DNA of 64,000 nt, taken from contig NC_056731.1 of the NCBI RefSeq assembly GCF_019279795.1, positions 861,313,652 through 861,377,651 on the forward strand. Reading direction: 5' to 3'. Below are positions 22,278-33,879 of the stretch, in pieces. The translations under genes and the position numbers were made by a program. The notes below the pieces were generated by a model, which made no database searches, was not told the origin of the DNA, and saw only the letters and a program-made list of their open reading frames with translations. The DNA comes from Protopterus annectens. Its lineage: Eukaryota > Chordata > Ceratodontiformes > Protopteridae. Position 1 is the stretch's first letter. Every line of letters starts with the position of its first letter.

Positions 22278-23817
22278 TTAATTACAGTTTGTTCTATTAA
22301 AGTGATTTTAATTACTATTGTATTTATTATATTTGATTGACTTTAGTGAACCTTGATGTCCTTTCGGCTGGAGCGATATTTTTGCATTTTTCAAGTTGTT
22401 TCCTGTGATATCGCAGCACTATTGGCTTTTATAAGTTAATTTGATATTAAATAGGAAGCTTTTAGCTGAGTGTTGACTTTAGTTGTAATTGTTTTGGTAT
22501 TCTTTTTTGAAAGTAAGAGTGGGGTGAAGAAGGAGACCTAGATTTTTGTATTCATCCTCAAATGTTATTGGCTGATTGTTGACAGACTGTAAATAAAGAA
22601 GGTTTTGCTTAGCTAGTTTTCTAGGGGTACCAAGGGTTTTGCTTGTTTTCTAGGGGTACCAACGAGCATTCTGTGGTTTTGTTTACATTTACTGTTAGCT
22701 GGTTCTTTTATACCCAGAGGTAAAGATTGCAAGCTATCTTGAAATAGGTTTTGTAAAATGTTGTTTAAAGAAGCATGTCTTCAGCATGGAGGGTAAGGTT
22801 GGTGAATGGTATTACCAAAATATCATTAATGAATAATGAGAGTAGTATGGGTCCAAGAAGTGATCCCTATGGGACACCTGCAAAAGCATAGATTTTGTTA
22901 CCTCCTGGTATTGTAAAGGCTGTAGGAGAGAAAGAGAGAGTTGATTACTAAACCAGTACATGGTGTTATGGCAAAACCCATTGCTGAGCAGCTTACATAG
23001 TAATGCTTGACACGATTAACACTTTCACAAGTTAAAATGAGGTTAGTAAAGATGGTTGTTGTTGTCTGTAAGTGCATAAATGGCAATAAGGGTTTATGGA
23101 CGTTACAGAAGCCATGTTGAGAGTCAGTGAGTAAACAATATTTATTCAGATGTCCTAGAATGTATCACTTTGTTTTCCAAATAATTTTGTGATAGGACAC
23201 AGTATGGATAAGGACCAGAAGTCCTGTGAGGTTGAAGGAGTGTTTTTTTTTTTTTTGTGGGGGTGGGGTGACCAGTGAATACTTAAACTGAGGAGGCGCT
23301 GTACTAGTGTTGAGGGACTGAGCAAAGATATGCGCAAGAGGTTAGATAGTGGTATAGTGGCCATTTTTATGAAAGTAGAATGAAGGCTATTAGGGTTATT
23401 TTACTGTCAGGTATTTTAAGAGTTTGTAGTCTGATATAGAGATTTTTTGAAGAAGAAGAATGTCAGTGCTAATATCCTAGTGTTTCAACTGTTGCCAGGG
23501 AGAAATTGCTCAATTTTTTTTATTTTTATTGTTTTTTGGTGGAGGGGGTGACGGAGGATGGGAGAAGGAAGATTGTTTGTATTGTTATCATCAATGGCAT
23601 TATGAAATGGAGGAGGGGGTTGAGGTCTAAGATTCGAGGGGGCTGGAGGGAGGGGGGAGTTTAGCTTGATGTGTACAGTCTGTAATGTTTGCCTGAGTAG
23701 AATCTGTGAAATAACTGGTGTACTAATTTTAGTTTTAAGTTCCTTTAAGGTTTTGCAGTAAAGAACAGTAGCAAACAGGATAAATGGTTCACTAAGCCCA
23801 AAAGTGTAACAAATTAT

Positions 23818-23957
23818 AGCAAAAAGTAGGTATGTGAACCAAACCACAGCAACAGCAGCAAACTTGGATTATTTGAAGACTTTGGACTGTTTGTGCTGAA
23901 TAGCTACGTATGCTTAAAGCTGTTGCTGTGGTTTAGTTCACATTCCTACTTTATGCT
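23818..23957. repeat. 39-bp inverted repeat
   Basis: Arms 23818-23856 and 23919-23957 are reverse complements with three mismatches and a 62-bp spacer (shared core CCACAGCAACAGC). The right arm is part of the L2-like relic, so the left arm is probably an inverted duplication of it. Confidence 0.8.
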
Positions 23958-24425
23958 ACAATCCTTTAAAGTTTTAGCATCAACTGTGGTCACGAAATTA
24001 TCATTTTGCTATTAATCAACGTACAAGATATTTTTAATTGCCTTTCAGAATAGCTGGGGTTGGGTTTGAGTAATAGAATTGTGGTGCCTGCTGCTTAGAT
24101 AAGTTGACTTTGCTAGCTTTATTTCTAATTTACATTATTTTCTAAGTGAGATGTAGATGGAGTGGTATTGTGGGTTTTGTGTTGCTTTTCATTGGGTCCA
24201 GACTTTTAGTAGTTTCTGCAACTTTGGTTGTAACCAGGGACATTTTTGTCCTTTTACTCTTTTTTGGTGATAGGAAAATGTTTGTCAAGCATCTGAGGGG
24301 AAAGGTTATTGAATATTTTTAGTACTTTAGGGTTGGACTTGTTGTTCAGTATAGTGGTGAGCAGTCTACTGAGTTGAACTCATTGGATCGAAAGCAGATT
24401 TACAGAGATTAAAGAGGTAGTTAAG

Positions 24426-24854
24426 ATGCCAACCACTTCAGTACGTGCTGAGGTACTTACAGTTGCATACATATCTGGAAGCTTCCACATTAACAATATG
24501 AAATTTCCTACATCAGATGCCAGTCTTCCAATATTGATTTTAGTGTCTTCCAACAGACTCCCACTAGTTACTTCTGCCCCCTCAGTGAGTGATATGCTAG
24601 TTAAAGAGACTCAGATGTGCAGATACCAGATGCTGGCAAGGCACATGCCTGCTATTACACCAGTATTTAAGGTGAATGGATGCCTGACACATGGCTATCC
24701 TGTAGAGTATCCCGGGATTGGGTGTCAGTCCAAGGGAAACCCAGGATGTCTCTTAAGGCATAGGTTTACTATTGGACATTCAACAAGAAATATTTTTGCC
24801 TGTTACAGCAACTTTATCTGGCTTCAGCAATTCTACTTAAGGTTTGTACACTAG
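24426..24854 (+). CDS. Unrecognised 142-codon ORF
   Basis: An uninterrupted frame of 142 codons with no motif I recognise. It has four central residues clusters rich in Gly and Cys (about residues 83-110, LTHGYPVEYPGIGC and GNPGCLLRHRF) and no signal peptide or membrane segment. It lies just upstream of the oldest DIRS-B gag fragments and may be the decayed DIRS-B leader or ORF1 start, or chance. No function assigned. Confidence 0.2.
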   Translation: MPTTSVRAEVLTVAYISGSFHINNMKFPTSDASLPILILVSSNRLPLVTSAPSVSDMLVKETQMCRYQMLARHMPAITPVFKVNGCLTHGYPVEYPGIGCQSKGNPGCLLRHRFTIGHSTRNIFACYSNFIWLQQFYLRFVH

Positions 24855-24939
24855 GGCAATCCTTCAAAAAAGTGGAAAAGACTATATGTGCTCCTCCTCC
24901 TTGCTCAAGTTTTCAGGAGGGTCAAGATTTTCCAGGCCT

Positions 24940-25890
24940 ATACATACCAGACAATTTCTGCTCTTGGTCTGTATGCTAGCTGTTGGAATAATGACTCCTT
25001 TTCCTTCATCTGGTTCTCTTTCAGATGGTGTTTCTTTTGATGAGGTGGTGAATTGAATGAAAGAACATTTTAAGTGAGATGCAGAACTTTCTTTCTGTAA
25101 TAAATTTATACTGAGACATTGAAGCTTGATGCATCTAAACCACTAGCTTTCCCTTTAAGTAATCCTGTTGTTTATGGTTGTGTGCAATGACTTAGTTTTA
25201 AAGCATGATTCAGTTACCTGCTCCTAAAAACAAGAGGAGCCATTTGCAGTCTTTATAGAACCAGGAGATTTACCTTGCTGTGGGCTTAATTACTCAAAAT
25301 GGGTCTAGAAAAGAAAAGTTCTTAAAATGCTACCAAACAGCAGACAAAGTAGGATTGTGATCATAACATGGATAAATTACAGAGAGAGAGAGCGAGAGAG
25401 AGGGAGGGGATACACTGTTGCCAGTACCTTGGGTGTTGCAGCACTTAATCAACATAACTATACAATGCAGCACTAGAGTAAGATAGTGAAACAAACTCAT
25501 CTCAAGTTTCTCTGAGGAATAAGATATTTACGCTGGTACAAATAGCTGATATGGCAGGTATCCCCATTATCAAGTATGGGTTATGATGGAGCACATGGTA
25601 TTTTGAGGACAGCCATATCAGTTAATTAGAAAACAATTATGGTTTAAGACTCAGGCTTTGTAGAAGATATTAAGAGTCGGGTACTTGATGCTCTTTTGGA
25701 TGAGGGTTTTATTTGGTTTGATCCTTCTTACCAGAACATATCAAAAGAATGTGAAGAGAATGGCATGACTATAGGGAATGTAAATCAAGTGTTCCACCTA
25801 GCTTTACCGAAGTACTTCAAGAATTTAGTTTTACTGAAAAAAGATCAAGCTACAGTAGGAAAAAAAAGTATCAATCAGACCTTTTAACAA
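24940..25890 (+). pseudogene. DIRS-B gag-like fragments
   Basis: Two stretches align by eye to DIRS-A ORF1 in the same order. About 25020-25075 reads SLSDGVSFDEVVN, stop, MKEHFK, stop, D, matching the DIRS-A segment SFSETLHSMREHFKWE. About 25650-25790 reads EDIKSRVLDALLDEGFIW and then CEENGMTIGNV, matching DIRS-A VKTRILDAPLQSD...KKMEDKAKSMQTVK. Stops are frequent. This is the 5' end of a colinear relic that continues through 34.2 kb. Confidence 0.5.
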
Positions 25891-25977
25891 CAACTAGTAA
25901 TGTCCACCCTTGTCATGTTTCAGCTTACACTTCCAGTATTGATACATGTGGGCTTGAGTGCACAAGGGCACACGCGT

Positions 25978-25978
<1 letters not shown>

Positions 25979-26041
<63 letters not shown>
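25979..26041 (+). repeat. (CA)n microsatellite
   Basis: An uninterrupted CA repeat of about 31 units lies within the DIRS-B relic. Confidence 0.98.
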
Positions 26042-26043
<2 letters not shown>

Positions 26044-26195
26044 TAGGAGGAAGTTTAACTGATTTTCATCCCATTGAATTGTAATACCAACAGGCAGATA
26101 GACTAGAGAGTGTCAGTAGGCTGGACAGTATAATTCACTGTAACATAATTTCCTGAGCATATGAATTCACTCTAACATGCTCGTGCACACAAACA

Positions 26196-26213
26196 GATAT
26201 ATATATATGTGTG

Positions 26214-26283
<70 letters not shown>
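26196..26283 (+). repeat. (TA)n microsatellite
   Basis: About 40 AT units with a short GT-bearing interruption near 26209-26217, followed directly by DIRS-B RT sequence. Confidence 0.98.
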
Positions 26284-26286
<3 letters not shown>

Positions 26287-26289
26287 GTA

Positions 26290-26475
26290 ATTCATCATTT
26301 ACCAGGCAGCCATTCTGTTCAGACAGTACCTTTGGCAGAACAAGAAAATGGGACTCTATTGTAGATTTTTCATAATACAAACGAAGAGAGTTCGCAGCCT
26401 TGAACAAATTTATCAAAACAAAAAAGTTCAAGATATTGACACTGCTGACTTTGTTGCCTCCTTTTTTTCTTTTTG
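26290..26475 (+). pseudogene. DIRS-B reverse transcriptase, N-terminal fragment
   Basis: Translation of the plus strand gives [12 protein letters not shown], a stop, then [20 protein letters not shown]. This parallels DIRS-A GNTWRPILDLSILNTYLDIP with KFKMLTLQQLLPLL, the fingers region of RT. Sequence similarity ends near 26475 and the next RT block is found only at 28.68 kb, so about 2.2 kb have been inserted between them. Confidence 0.5.
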
Positions 26476-28041
26476 CCCTCATATAACCACCATCTACCAC
26501 CCTTAGTCTGCTCCCAGTCACCCATTTGGTGTCCAACTAGAGCAAGAACCCTACAGCCCATTCAGTTCCGTACATGGGATGGAAGGCTTATTTTGTTCTC
26601 CCCAGCCCCCTGTAGGTAAAAGTCTAATGTTAGGTAGCAGGCTGCCCCGTTTTCATGTAAGCCCCTTTCCCAAGTACCTAACCATTCCCAGGCTTTTTTA
26701 TATCTTGCTGCTGCTCTAGGATGTTCCATGTGCTGTTGCTCATATCTTCTGGGCTTACAGGCAGCTTGTAGCCACACTAATGTGATAGCTGCATCCTGCA
26801 ACCCCTTAACACACCTTCCTGGTGGGCTCAGCAGTGCAGCAGGGTATATCATCTCATTCCCCTCAGGATGGTGTGACAATGTGAGGCATTGCCAGCTATG
26901 CTAAGAGAAGTAAGGCAGTGGATGTGTAACATATGCCAGCACAGCTAGTTGAGATTCTGTAAAGAATTATATGCAATTGATATTTCAAACTGATTTGTAC
27001 AGATGCTTTTGTTGAAAAATGTGTTTGTAAAGCTACTTGTGTTAAAATGTACCAATAGTGTGCCCTGCTGGACAGAAAAAGAAATATGCATGCATTATTG
27101 TAACTGTTTAAATGTATATGTTTTAACAGATGATACTGGAAATAATGAGGTTACTCTCAAAGATTGAAAATAGTTTGAAATTAACTTACCTGGCTTAGGC
27201 CATGAAGATTGTATCTTACAGTTCTCAATGCAGACAGAGACAGAAAGTCCATACTAGGAAGCTTTTTGCATTGTCGTTGGGGTGAACTAATTGCTGCTCT
27301 GGAAGGGTGGAGGTTTGAAATTGTTTTGTGACTTTCAGGAGCTGCAGCAGATCTTAGCAAGGCTCTGCGTGTGTGTGATACATATGTGCTAAATCCTAAC
27401 AGCTTCTAGCCAAGGGGGAAGTTAGGGAAACAGAAGTCAGATGACCAGATGTCATTTTGTAATCCATCACTAAAAATAATGCTTAACATTAGGTGAGGCT
27501 GAAGTCTCAGAGCACTCTGTTTTTGTAATCTGACAAAGAAAAATCTCTCACCTACTTGATCTTGCTTTGCTGTAGTAAGTAAGCAGGCAGTAATAATGAC
27601 TTAGATCAGTCAGGAAAATATAGTGAGATTAGTTAAGCATTGTTTTTTCTGTAACTGTTTGAACCTGTTCACTTGTGTTATTTTTAATATTTCCTGATTT
27701 GAATCTCTGGTGTTTACTGTAAATAGATATTTAATATTTTAATGTTCTTTTCTCATTTATTATTAAATATATTTAAACTTTTCATTGTGGCTGGTCTTTT
27801 AGAGAATATTTTAATGTCTGAGAGTACTTGTATATATTTGGTGACAACTCTGGCCACTCATAAAAGCCCTGCTGTTGGTCAAACTACCATTTGTATTAAT
27901 ATTAATTTCACTCAGTATAATTGGGTACCCCTGTAAGAGCCTTAGAGTAGCTGGCTTTGGGGGGTCTGGTGGCAGTGCAACTACCTTATAGTCTGGGCAG
28001 AAGGGGGCATAGCTAGGAAATTTGTGCCAGCCTTTCCCAGG

Positions 28042-28130
<89 letters not shown>

Positions 28131-28168
28131 ATCAAATCTCAAAGTGTGTGTGTGTAAATCAAATCTCA

Positions 28169-28244
<76 letters not shown>

Positions 28245-28660
28245 GCTACTTGGAGCAAGGACATGAAACACTGGGTGCTGGAGGACGTGGCTTGGACACT
28301 CGGCTGAGGACTCAACCCTACAGCTGTGCCAATGGGGAGTCTTATTTGGAGATCTGAACAGAGTTACCTGTGTGCTCTTAAGGGAAATTATGCTCGATGC
28401 AGAGAGTTCCCTCTGAAAATACTGTGTGCATCCATTTTTGTTCCAAGTGTGAACATCCCTCTCCAGTGCCAGTGGTGAGGATTCAGGCTCCTTGATTACT
28501 GGTCCAGAGTGGGTACATCACAGATGGGTCAGCCAGTGTTGGCTGCATCTCCCTACCCTGACCCGTCCAGTGCCCAAACTGCTAACTGAACTCTGTCCAT
28601 CTTTGTCACAGTTAAGACTTTATCCCTATATGCCACAAGGCCAGGACCACCTTTGCTCCC
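26476..28660. other. Insert of unassigned DNA inside DIRS-B
   Basis: Between two halves of the DIRS-B RT. It holds a minus-strand 105-codon ORF (26562-26879) without recognisable domain, AT-rich sequence and a large GT microsatellite. I could not identify the inserted element or its ends. Confidence 0.4.
28044..28243 (+). repeat. (GT)n microsatellite with duplicated interruption
   Basis: Two GT runs (28044-28127 and 28171-28243) are separated by two tandem copies of an AAATCAAATCTCAAAG unit, each followed by GT repeats. Confidence 0.97.
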
Positions 28661-28669
28661 TTGTGTAAT

Positions 28670-29490
28670 GCAGAATATATATATATGCCAACTATGGACA
28701 TGCAAGGAAAGTACTTAACATTTTCATCTGCAAGACTTCCAGACAATTTCTTAGGTTTTCTGTGTGAGTCTTACTACAGTTTAACAACTTTGCCATTTGA
28801 CAGTTCTGCTTTACCCAGAGATTTCACCAAATGCAATATTTGCTCACGTGAAATGTATATGAATTCATATTTACTCTTATCAGGGTGACAGTCTGATCCA
28901 GGCCAACTTTCTTCAAACATTACAATTACAACTACAATTATTCAGACTCTGAAATGCTTCCTGAGTTTAGCTAGTTCTCTCACTCTTCAAAAATTGCATA
29001 TATTGCTTTCCACACCAAGAGAGTAGGAAAAGTTCTGGACCCTAAATATTCCATAATACTCTAACTTCAGGACAAAGTACAGACAGTGAATGGATTTTTT
29101 TCTGCGTCTCAAAACAGAAACATCTAATTCCAAAGACACTTCTCAGGGCACTAGATGCATGTCTTTGTTAGTCCCTCCTTTTCCAATGCCAGAATGCACA
29201 TGTAAAGGACATCTGTACTACTGTAATCTTCAGAATCAGAGATCTAAGCCTCTGGAGCATGTTCTTTCAATAATACCAACATTTGTGAAGTAATGTTAGT
29301 AGTGGAACAACCAGACTACCATCAAAAACTAACTGCCTTTTCTTTCTCTGATCTCAGTCCAGAAGCTTACTTCATATTTATTGATTTATGCTTGAAAATG
29401 CTGTCCAGGATCTCAAAGTGTGAGATCTCTAGTCCAGAAGAAACAAACTCATCAAACTCAAAGAACTGTTGGCCATCCATCTGTCCATGA
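28670..29490 (+). pseudogene. DIRS-B reverse transcriptase / RNase H fragments
   Basis: Blocks in DIRS order: YMPTMDMQGKYLTF, then LTTLPFDSSALPRDFTKCN (28685-28830), parallel to DIRS-A LHVPI ... LPFGLSTA ... RVFTKVL. HIYSYQGDSLIQANFLQTLQ follows near 28865, where the catalytic Y-L-D-D equivalent reads YQGD. TRCMSLLVPPFPMPECTCKG and HLYYCNLQNQRSKPLEHVLS (about 29150-29270) match the RT-RNase H connection (ASCILVLPNAKLHMRKLQWY in DIRS-A). Frameshifts and stops throughout; non-functional. Confidence 0.6.
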
Positions 29491-29654
29491 CAACCTTCGA
29501 GCAAACTCTTGAGACCAAAAACTCTGCAGACTGTCACAGACAACACTGAAAAGATACAGTGTATCAGTGAACAGGGAGGTACAGTTCATATTTTGTCAAC
29601 AAACTCAATGTCATTATCAATGAGTAAGTAATAGAAATAAAGTTAACTACACTT

Positions 29655-31445
29655 CAGGCCATTTATTTATTTATTACATTTGTTGCCAGGTATGTCTGAC
29701 TGGGCCAGAGGCCCGTTTTCACCTGGGGAGAAAAGCTCCACAGTAATATCATACAACAAACAAAAACATAGTAACAGTAAACATTAGTACAATAGTATTA
29801 TTTTACAGCATCTAGAAACAGTACAAAGCAAGGTCTTTTTTACTAGTGGAGACCCAGAGAGAAAACTCCACAGTAGTACAACACCGACAAGTAGTAAATA
29901 TAATACAATCAGCAGAACTGTACAATTACTGTTGCAGGAAACAACCCAGTAGCAGTAAATAATCAGTAGGATTGTGCAAGAGTAAACAGTAGATAGTATG
30001 TAAGTTAAAGTTTAGAAAAGGGATGTTAGATGGTCTGGAGAAACATAACTAAAGGTGGGGAAGTAGATTAACCTAGAGAGAGGCAGGAGCACAGACAATG
30101 ACTGGTGAGGTGTTCCTTTAGCAGTGATTTGAACTGGTTATGTACTGGATTTTTTGTTACTGTGTCTGGAAGGGTGTTCCATCGTTTGTGTATTCTGTGT
30201 GAATAGAGGGCGTCGTCAGGTTGGTTGTGGGAGTTGGATATTTTAGTAGGAGTTTGTTGGAAGATCTGAGGGATCTGCTATTAGTAATAGGTTGAACTAA
30301 AGAGAGATAGCAGGGCAGTAGTTTGGGTGGTAGATTTTGTGGGCTAAGGGTAGTTGACTGAGAGATAGAAGGTTGGGGATCTCTAGCCAGTTTAATATTG
30401 AAAAGAGCTGAGCAGTGGTTGGTGATTAGTGGCAAATTTAGCAGTTTTATGGCAACATGATTCTAGATTGTTGAGGTCAGATTTTCGAGGGTTAGTAAAT
30501 ATGAGAGAGCCATAGAGAAGGGTAGATAGAAGGTGTGTGTGCGAGCTGTGGCTAGCCTGGCATTGGGAGTTAGGAATGCTTTGGCTCTGTATAGGGAACC
30601 TAGTTTGATGTGCACTTTTCTGTTGGTTTGGGCAACAAGTTTGTCAAATTTTAGGTCGTCATCTATGGTGACACCTAAATGTTTTGTGTGGTTAGTGGGG
30701 GTAATTATGGTACCATTTGCAGAGGTGATTGATAGTAGGGGCTGGGAAGTTTGGGTTTTTTTGGTACTAAAAACTATGATTTTGGTTTTGTTGGGATTTA
30801 AAATGAGTTGATGTTGGGAGAGGTAGGTTTCAATGTCCTGAAAAGAAGATTGCATTTTTAGTTGGAGCTCTTTGGGTGAGGGGGCAGAGCAGGTAAGGGT
30901 AGCATCATCTGCATACTGTACTATGGAGGCATGTTTGGTTGCTGTACTGAGATTGTTTGTGAATATGATGAAGAGAGGTGGACCGAGAATTGAACCTTGT
31001 GGTATACCCATGGAGATGAGGAGTAGGGGGGAAGAGAGAGTTTTATAGGAAGATAGTTTATTTAGTAGAAGCTGATGGGTTATGGTGTCAAGGTTTTAGA
31101 CATGTCAAGAAATATGGAAGAGACATGCTAACCTTCGTTCATGAGATGGTGGATGGTGTTAGTGAAGGTTAGGAGGGCAGTACTGTTACTGTGCTTTGGT
31201 CTGAAACCATGCTGAGAGTTGGAAAGGAGGTTATTGTTAAGGAAGTAGGATATGAGCTGGTTGTGGATGCATTTTTCTAAAATCTTTGCGAGGGGAGAAA
31301 GTATAGCTATGGGACGATAGTTGGTTAGTTCTTTTGGAGTGGCCACCTTTGTGGAGAAGTATAATATGAGATATTTTCCATATCAGTGGGACATAATGTT
31401 CTTTGATAGATCGCCCAGCTGGAAGAGGGAGGAGTGCCAAAAAAA
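29655..31445 (-). mobile_element. L2-like LINE 3' half, minus strand
   Basis: On the minus strand, 31346-31128 reads LTNYRPIAILSPLAKILEKC and NSQHGFRPKHSNSTALLTF (RT fingers). 31011-30463 is open for 182 codons with MGIPQGSILGPPLFIIFTNN, VQYADDATLTC with the YADD box intact, LNPNKTKIIVFS and HTKHLGVTIDDDLKFDK. 30435-30157 reads the C-terminal NSRSLRSSNKLLL; one frameshift later come W-N-T-L-P and LKEHLTSHCLCSCLSLG before a stop near 30078. The 3' UTR ends in TGGAGCTTTTCTCCCCAGG, then GACATACCTGGCAACAAATG and a TAAA-rich tail at 29655-29670. It is 5'-truncated near 31445, the usual LINE outcome, and inserted into DIRS-B. It is the best-preserved L2-like copy here. Confidence 0.8.
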
Positions 31446-31878
31446 TGATCAGTCAGGTATAGCACCTGGTGCTTGTTTGCAGGTAAGTTAGATTGTAATT
31501 GTGAAGAGAGAGCCCTTTACTTTTTCTTTTTGTTGCTGTTTTATTTTATTTATAATTTAGAAAGGGAAGAGAAGACTGCTAGGGAGATGATACCAGAGGT
31601 TTTTCTAGGTATGTTGGGGAGAAAGGGTGGATGTAGTCCCTGTAAGCATTCAAAATCAGAGAATACATACACATTGACTTTGGTGTGTTTGTGCTGCCAT
31701 CTAAGAGAAGAAAGCAGCAGTAGATAAAGCCGAAGGCATAAAACATGAAGGGAGACAATGTGCAAACACTACGGGGAATAGAGACACCCTCAGGGCAGTC
31801 CGCAAGTGTGCAAGCCCCTAGTTATTAACAACTACAAAAGACAGCACTAAAGAAAAGCTAATGCAGAACCTACACTGG

Positions 31879-32013
31879 GAGGCAATTGAGAGGCTCATCG
31901 TTGCCGACAGGCAGAGGGAGTTCAGGAGTATATTTCAGTCCCAAAAAAGCAATAAATAGGATGCAGTAGAGTTGGAGGGCAGCCCGAGCAGGAATGAGGG
32001 TTGTTCAAGCTGA
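31879..32013 (+). repeat. Local dispersed repeat, copy 1 (units A then B)
   Basis: Unit A (GGGAGGCAATTGAGAGGCT ... GAGTATATTTC, 31879-31938) and unit B (GGCAGCCCGAGCAGGAA ... GTTCAAG, 31978-32010) recur at 32.76-32.87 kb in the opposite order. Confidence 0.8.
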
Positions 32014-32762
32014 AAAACAAAAGACAAGAGAAGCAACACATGAAAAATGTAAAATAATGTGGGAAAGTCAGACAACTAGGTATACAGTAAGTGTAGGGAT
32101 GGGGCAGGGTGAATTGGCAGAAGTAGTGAGAATATATGGGAAGGGCCTGTTAGAGGTGGCTGTGAGACAGTGAGGGTGAAGAAAAGGTGGATTGGATAAA
32201 AGTGAAGGAAAAAAGTGCAGATAAAAGGAAAGGTGGAGGCAATGGGAATTAATACAGCAGGAGAGTAGCAGATTATGCAATAGTGTTAACACTACTTCAA
32301 GCAGCAAACTAATTCCTAACACAAGTATTTCACATACAACTATTACAAGCAGACAGTTTCTTATAACGCAAGTATGTCTTTTTAGTCCAGTCAAGCAGAT
32401 CAGTTCAGATTACACAGGATATTCCATGCATTGCTCGTATTAACGAGGGACAGACAAAAAGCCGGTTCAATAGGCTTAAACGTGGTAGTAGCACATTAAA
32501 AGGCAGAACGTCACAACAAATAAGCTTTTCTACAGATCTATACAGTAGAGCATTGCTTACACTACGTTAGAAAACTGGAAGGTACAGTTTAGTCTAAATA
32601 CACAATGCTCTGATACTTTCATAATAGCTAGGCATGGCTTCAGCTGGATAGCGTCTATTAACATTAATTGAATACAGAAAGGTCTTTTGCTGACCCAGGT
32701 GTATGAGTTACAATGAAAGTGATGTTATAATGTGAAATACATCAAAAAACAGCAAAACCAGA

Positions 32763-32866
32763 GCGGGAAGGCAGCCCAAGCAGGAACGAGGGTCGTTCAA
32801 GACTGGGAGGCAATTGAGAGGCTTGTCATTGCCGACAGGCAGAGGGAGTTCAGGAGTATATTTCCC
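32763..32866 (+). repeat. Local dispersed repeat, copy 2 (units B then A)
   Basis: Unit B at about 32768-32802 is followed directly by unit A at 32805-32864, with roughly 90 percent identity to copy 1. The reversed unit order suggests a once tandem array whose ends were trimmed differently. Element identity unknown. Confidence 0.8.
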
Positions 32867-32896
32867 AAGATGGAATTTATATTCCATCTTGGGAAA
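32861..32896. repeat. Perfect 16-bp hairpin
   Basis: TTTCCCAAGATGGAAT (32861-32876) and its exact reverse complement (32881-32896) flank a 4-nt loop. It starts inside the end of repeat unit A, so an inverted junction lies here. Confidence 0.9.
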
Positions 32897-33879
32897 ACAC
32901 ATGGAAGGACATTCTCAGCAGAGAAATTTGAACCTCTCCCAAGTAGAATATAGACCTAAGTACCCTTCTCACGATAAAAGAAAGATGGGGTTGACCAGAA
33001 GTGGATCACTCTGTCTCTTATCTGAATTATCAGTTAGGCTTTATTTCATCCATGCATGACTGACCAGCATCTTTTACGTCATTTAGAGTCAGGATTCTTG
33101 ACCTCTCAACTATTTTGCTCAAGAATTTTGGACGCAGGCAAAAAAAAATGGAAGGACAAAAGCTCAAAATCAGGGTAAGTTTTTAAATAATATTCTAATT
33201 CACTTAAAACGTTAATAGAACAACAGGGTTTGCGTCACCATGCATTTTCTGAACAACAAGAAGTATGAAACTGTGATATCTGATATTATTGACTGACTAC
33301 ATTCCTCAGTGATTTGCCAGAAAATCAAACATTTCACATGGGACAGGGCAACAATTATAGAGTAAAATCAGGGACAGTTTAGAGTTATGCTAGAGCTGCT
33401 GCTGAAAAATAAAATATATTAAAAAAGCAAGTATTACCACAGCTCCTGCTGGCTAAGACAACCATGGCATGGCTATCTGTTCTAACATAAATGTCAGCAG
33501 TTCAGTTTGTGAACCTGCTTCTTCAGAAGAAATTGTTAACACAACAGGAAGGGAGATTTTACATCCAGACCTCAAGTCACTCAGTCTGACATACGGGAAG
33601 AAATTAAATTGCTAGCAATAATCTTTTTAGGTGTTTCCTATCTTAAGGGATAATGAATGACCCGAAAACAGAAGTTATATCTATCTAAATGCAAAAGATG
33701 TCTCCCCTCTTAAAAAACAAAGTTATGTATCCACCTTACACTTCAGCACATATGATTCTTCAGTATGATGCTTACATGATATGATGCTGTCTTGGCCTAC
33801 ACTACCATTAAACTACATTTGTCTACCATTTCTGTCTCTGTACTTTTGTATACACATATGGAATTTTGGATATTTGTGG

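Larger units (their letters stand above)
20828..24330 (-). mobile_element. Old L2-like LINE relic, minus strand
   Basis: Read on the minus strand, 24330 to 22700 gives the ordered blocks of an L2/CR1-group ORF2: KCPWLQPKLQKLL and KSTYLSSRHHNS (linker before RT, about 24130-24280), DFWSLSILCPITKLFGK (fingers, about 23180-23230), LTLNMAS, GVP then GSLLGPILLSLFINDIL (about 22825-22880), and LHAEDMLL where the family has YADD, so the catalytic pair is lost. WNHLAKDIREITQ near 21490 matches the C-terminal W-N-x-L-P block. The 3' end probably lies at 20828, where TTTATTTATTGACCGGATAT resembles the antisense tail of the better copy at 29.66 kb. Many stops; the stretch 21.5-22.7 kb includes other material. 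Confidence 0.6.

Noticed and set aside
23485..23847. 120-codon minus-strand ORF with a proline-rich middle
   Set aside because: It lies in the L2-like relic and shows no domain. The proline run comes from a GGAGGG-rich stretch and the C-terminal half overlaps the inverted repeat.
25979..26283. CRISPR-like or regulatory repeat array
   Set aside because: These are simple CA and TA microsatellites without spacers, and the genome is eukaryotic.
28022..28357. ORFs of Cys-Val or Thr-His repeats across GT/CA arrays
   Set aside because: They are translations of microsatellites and carry no unique coding sequence.
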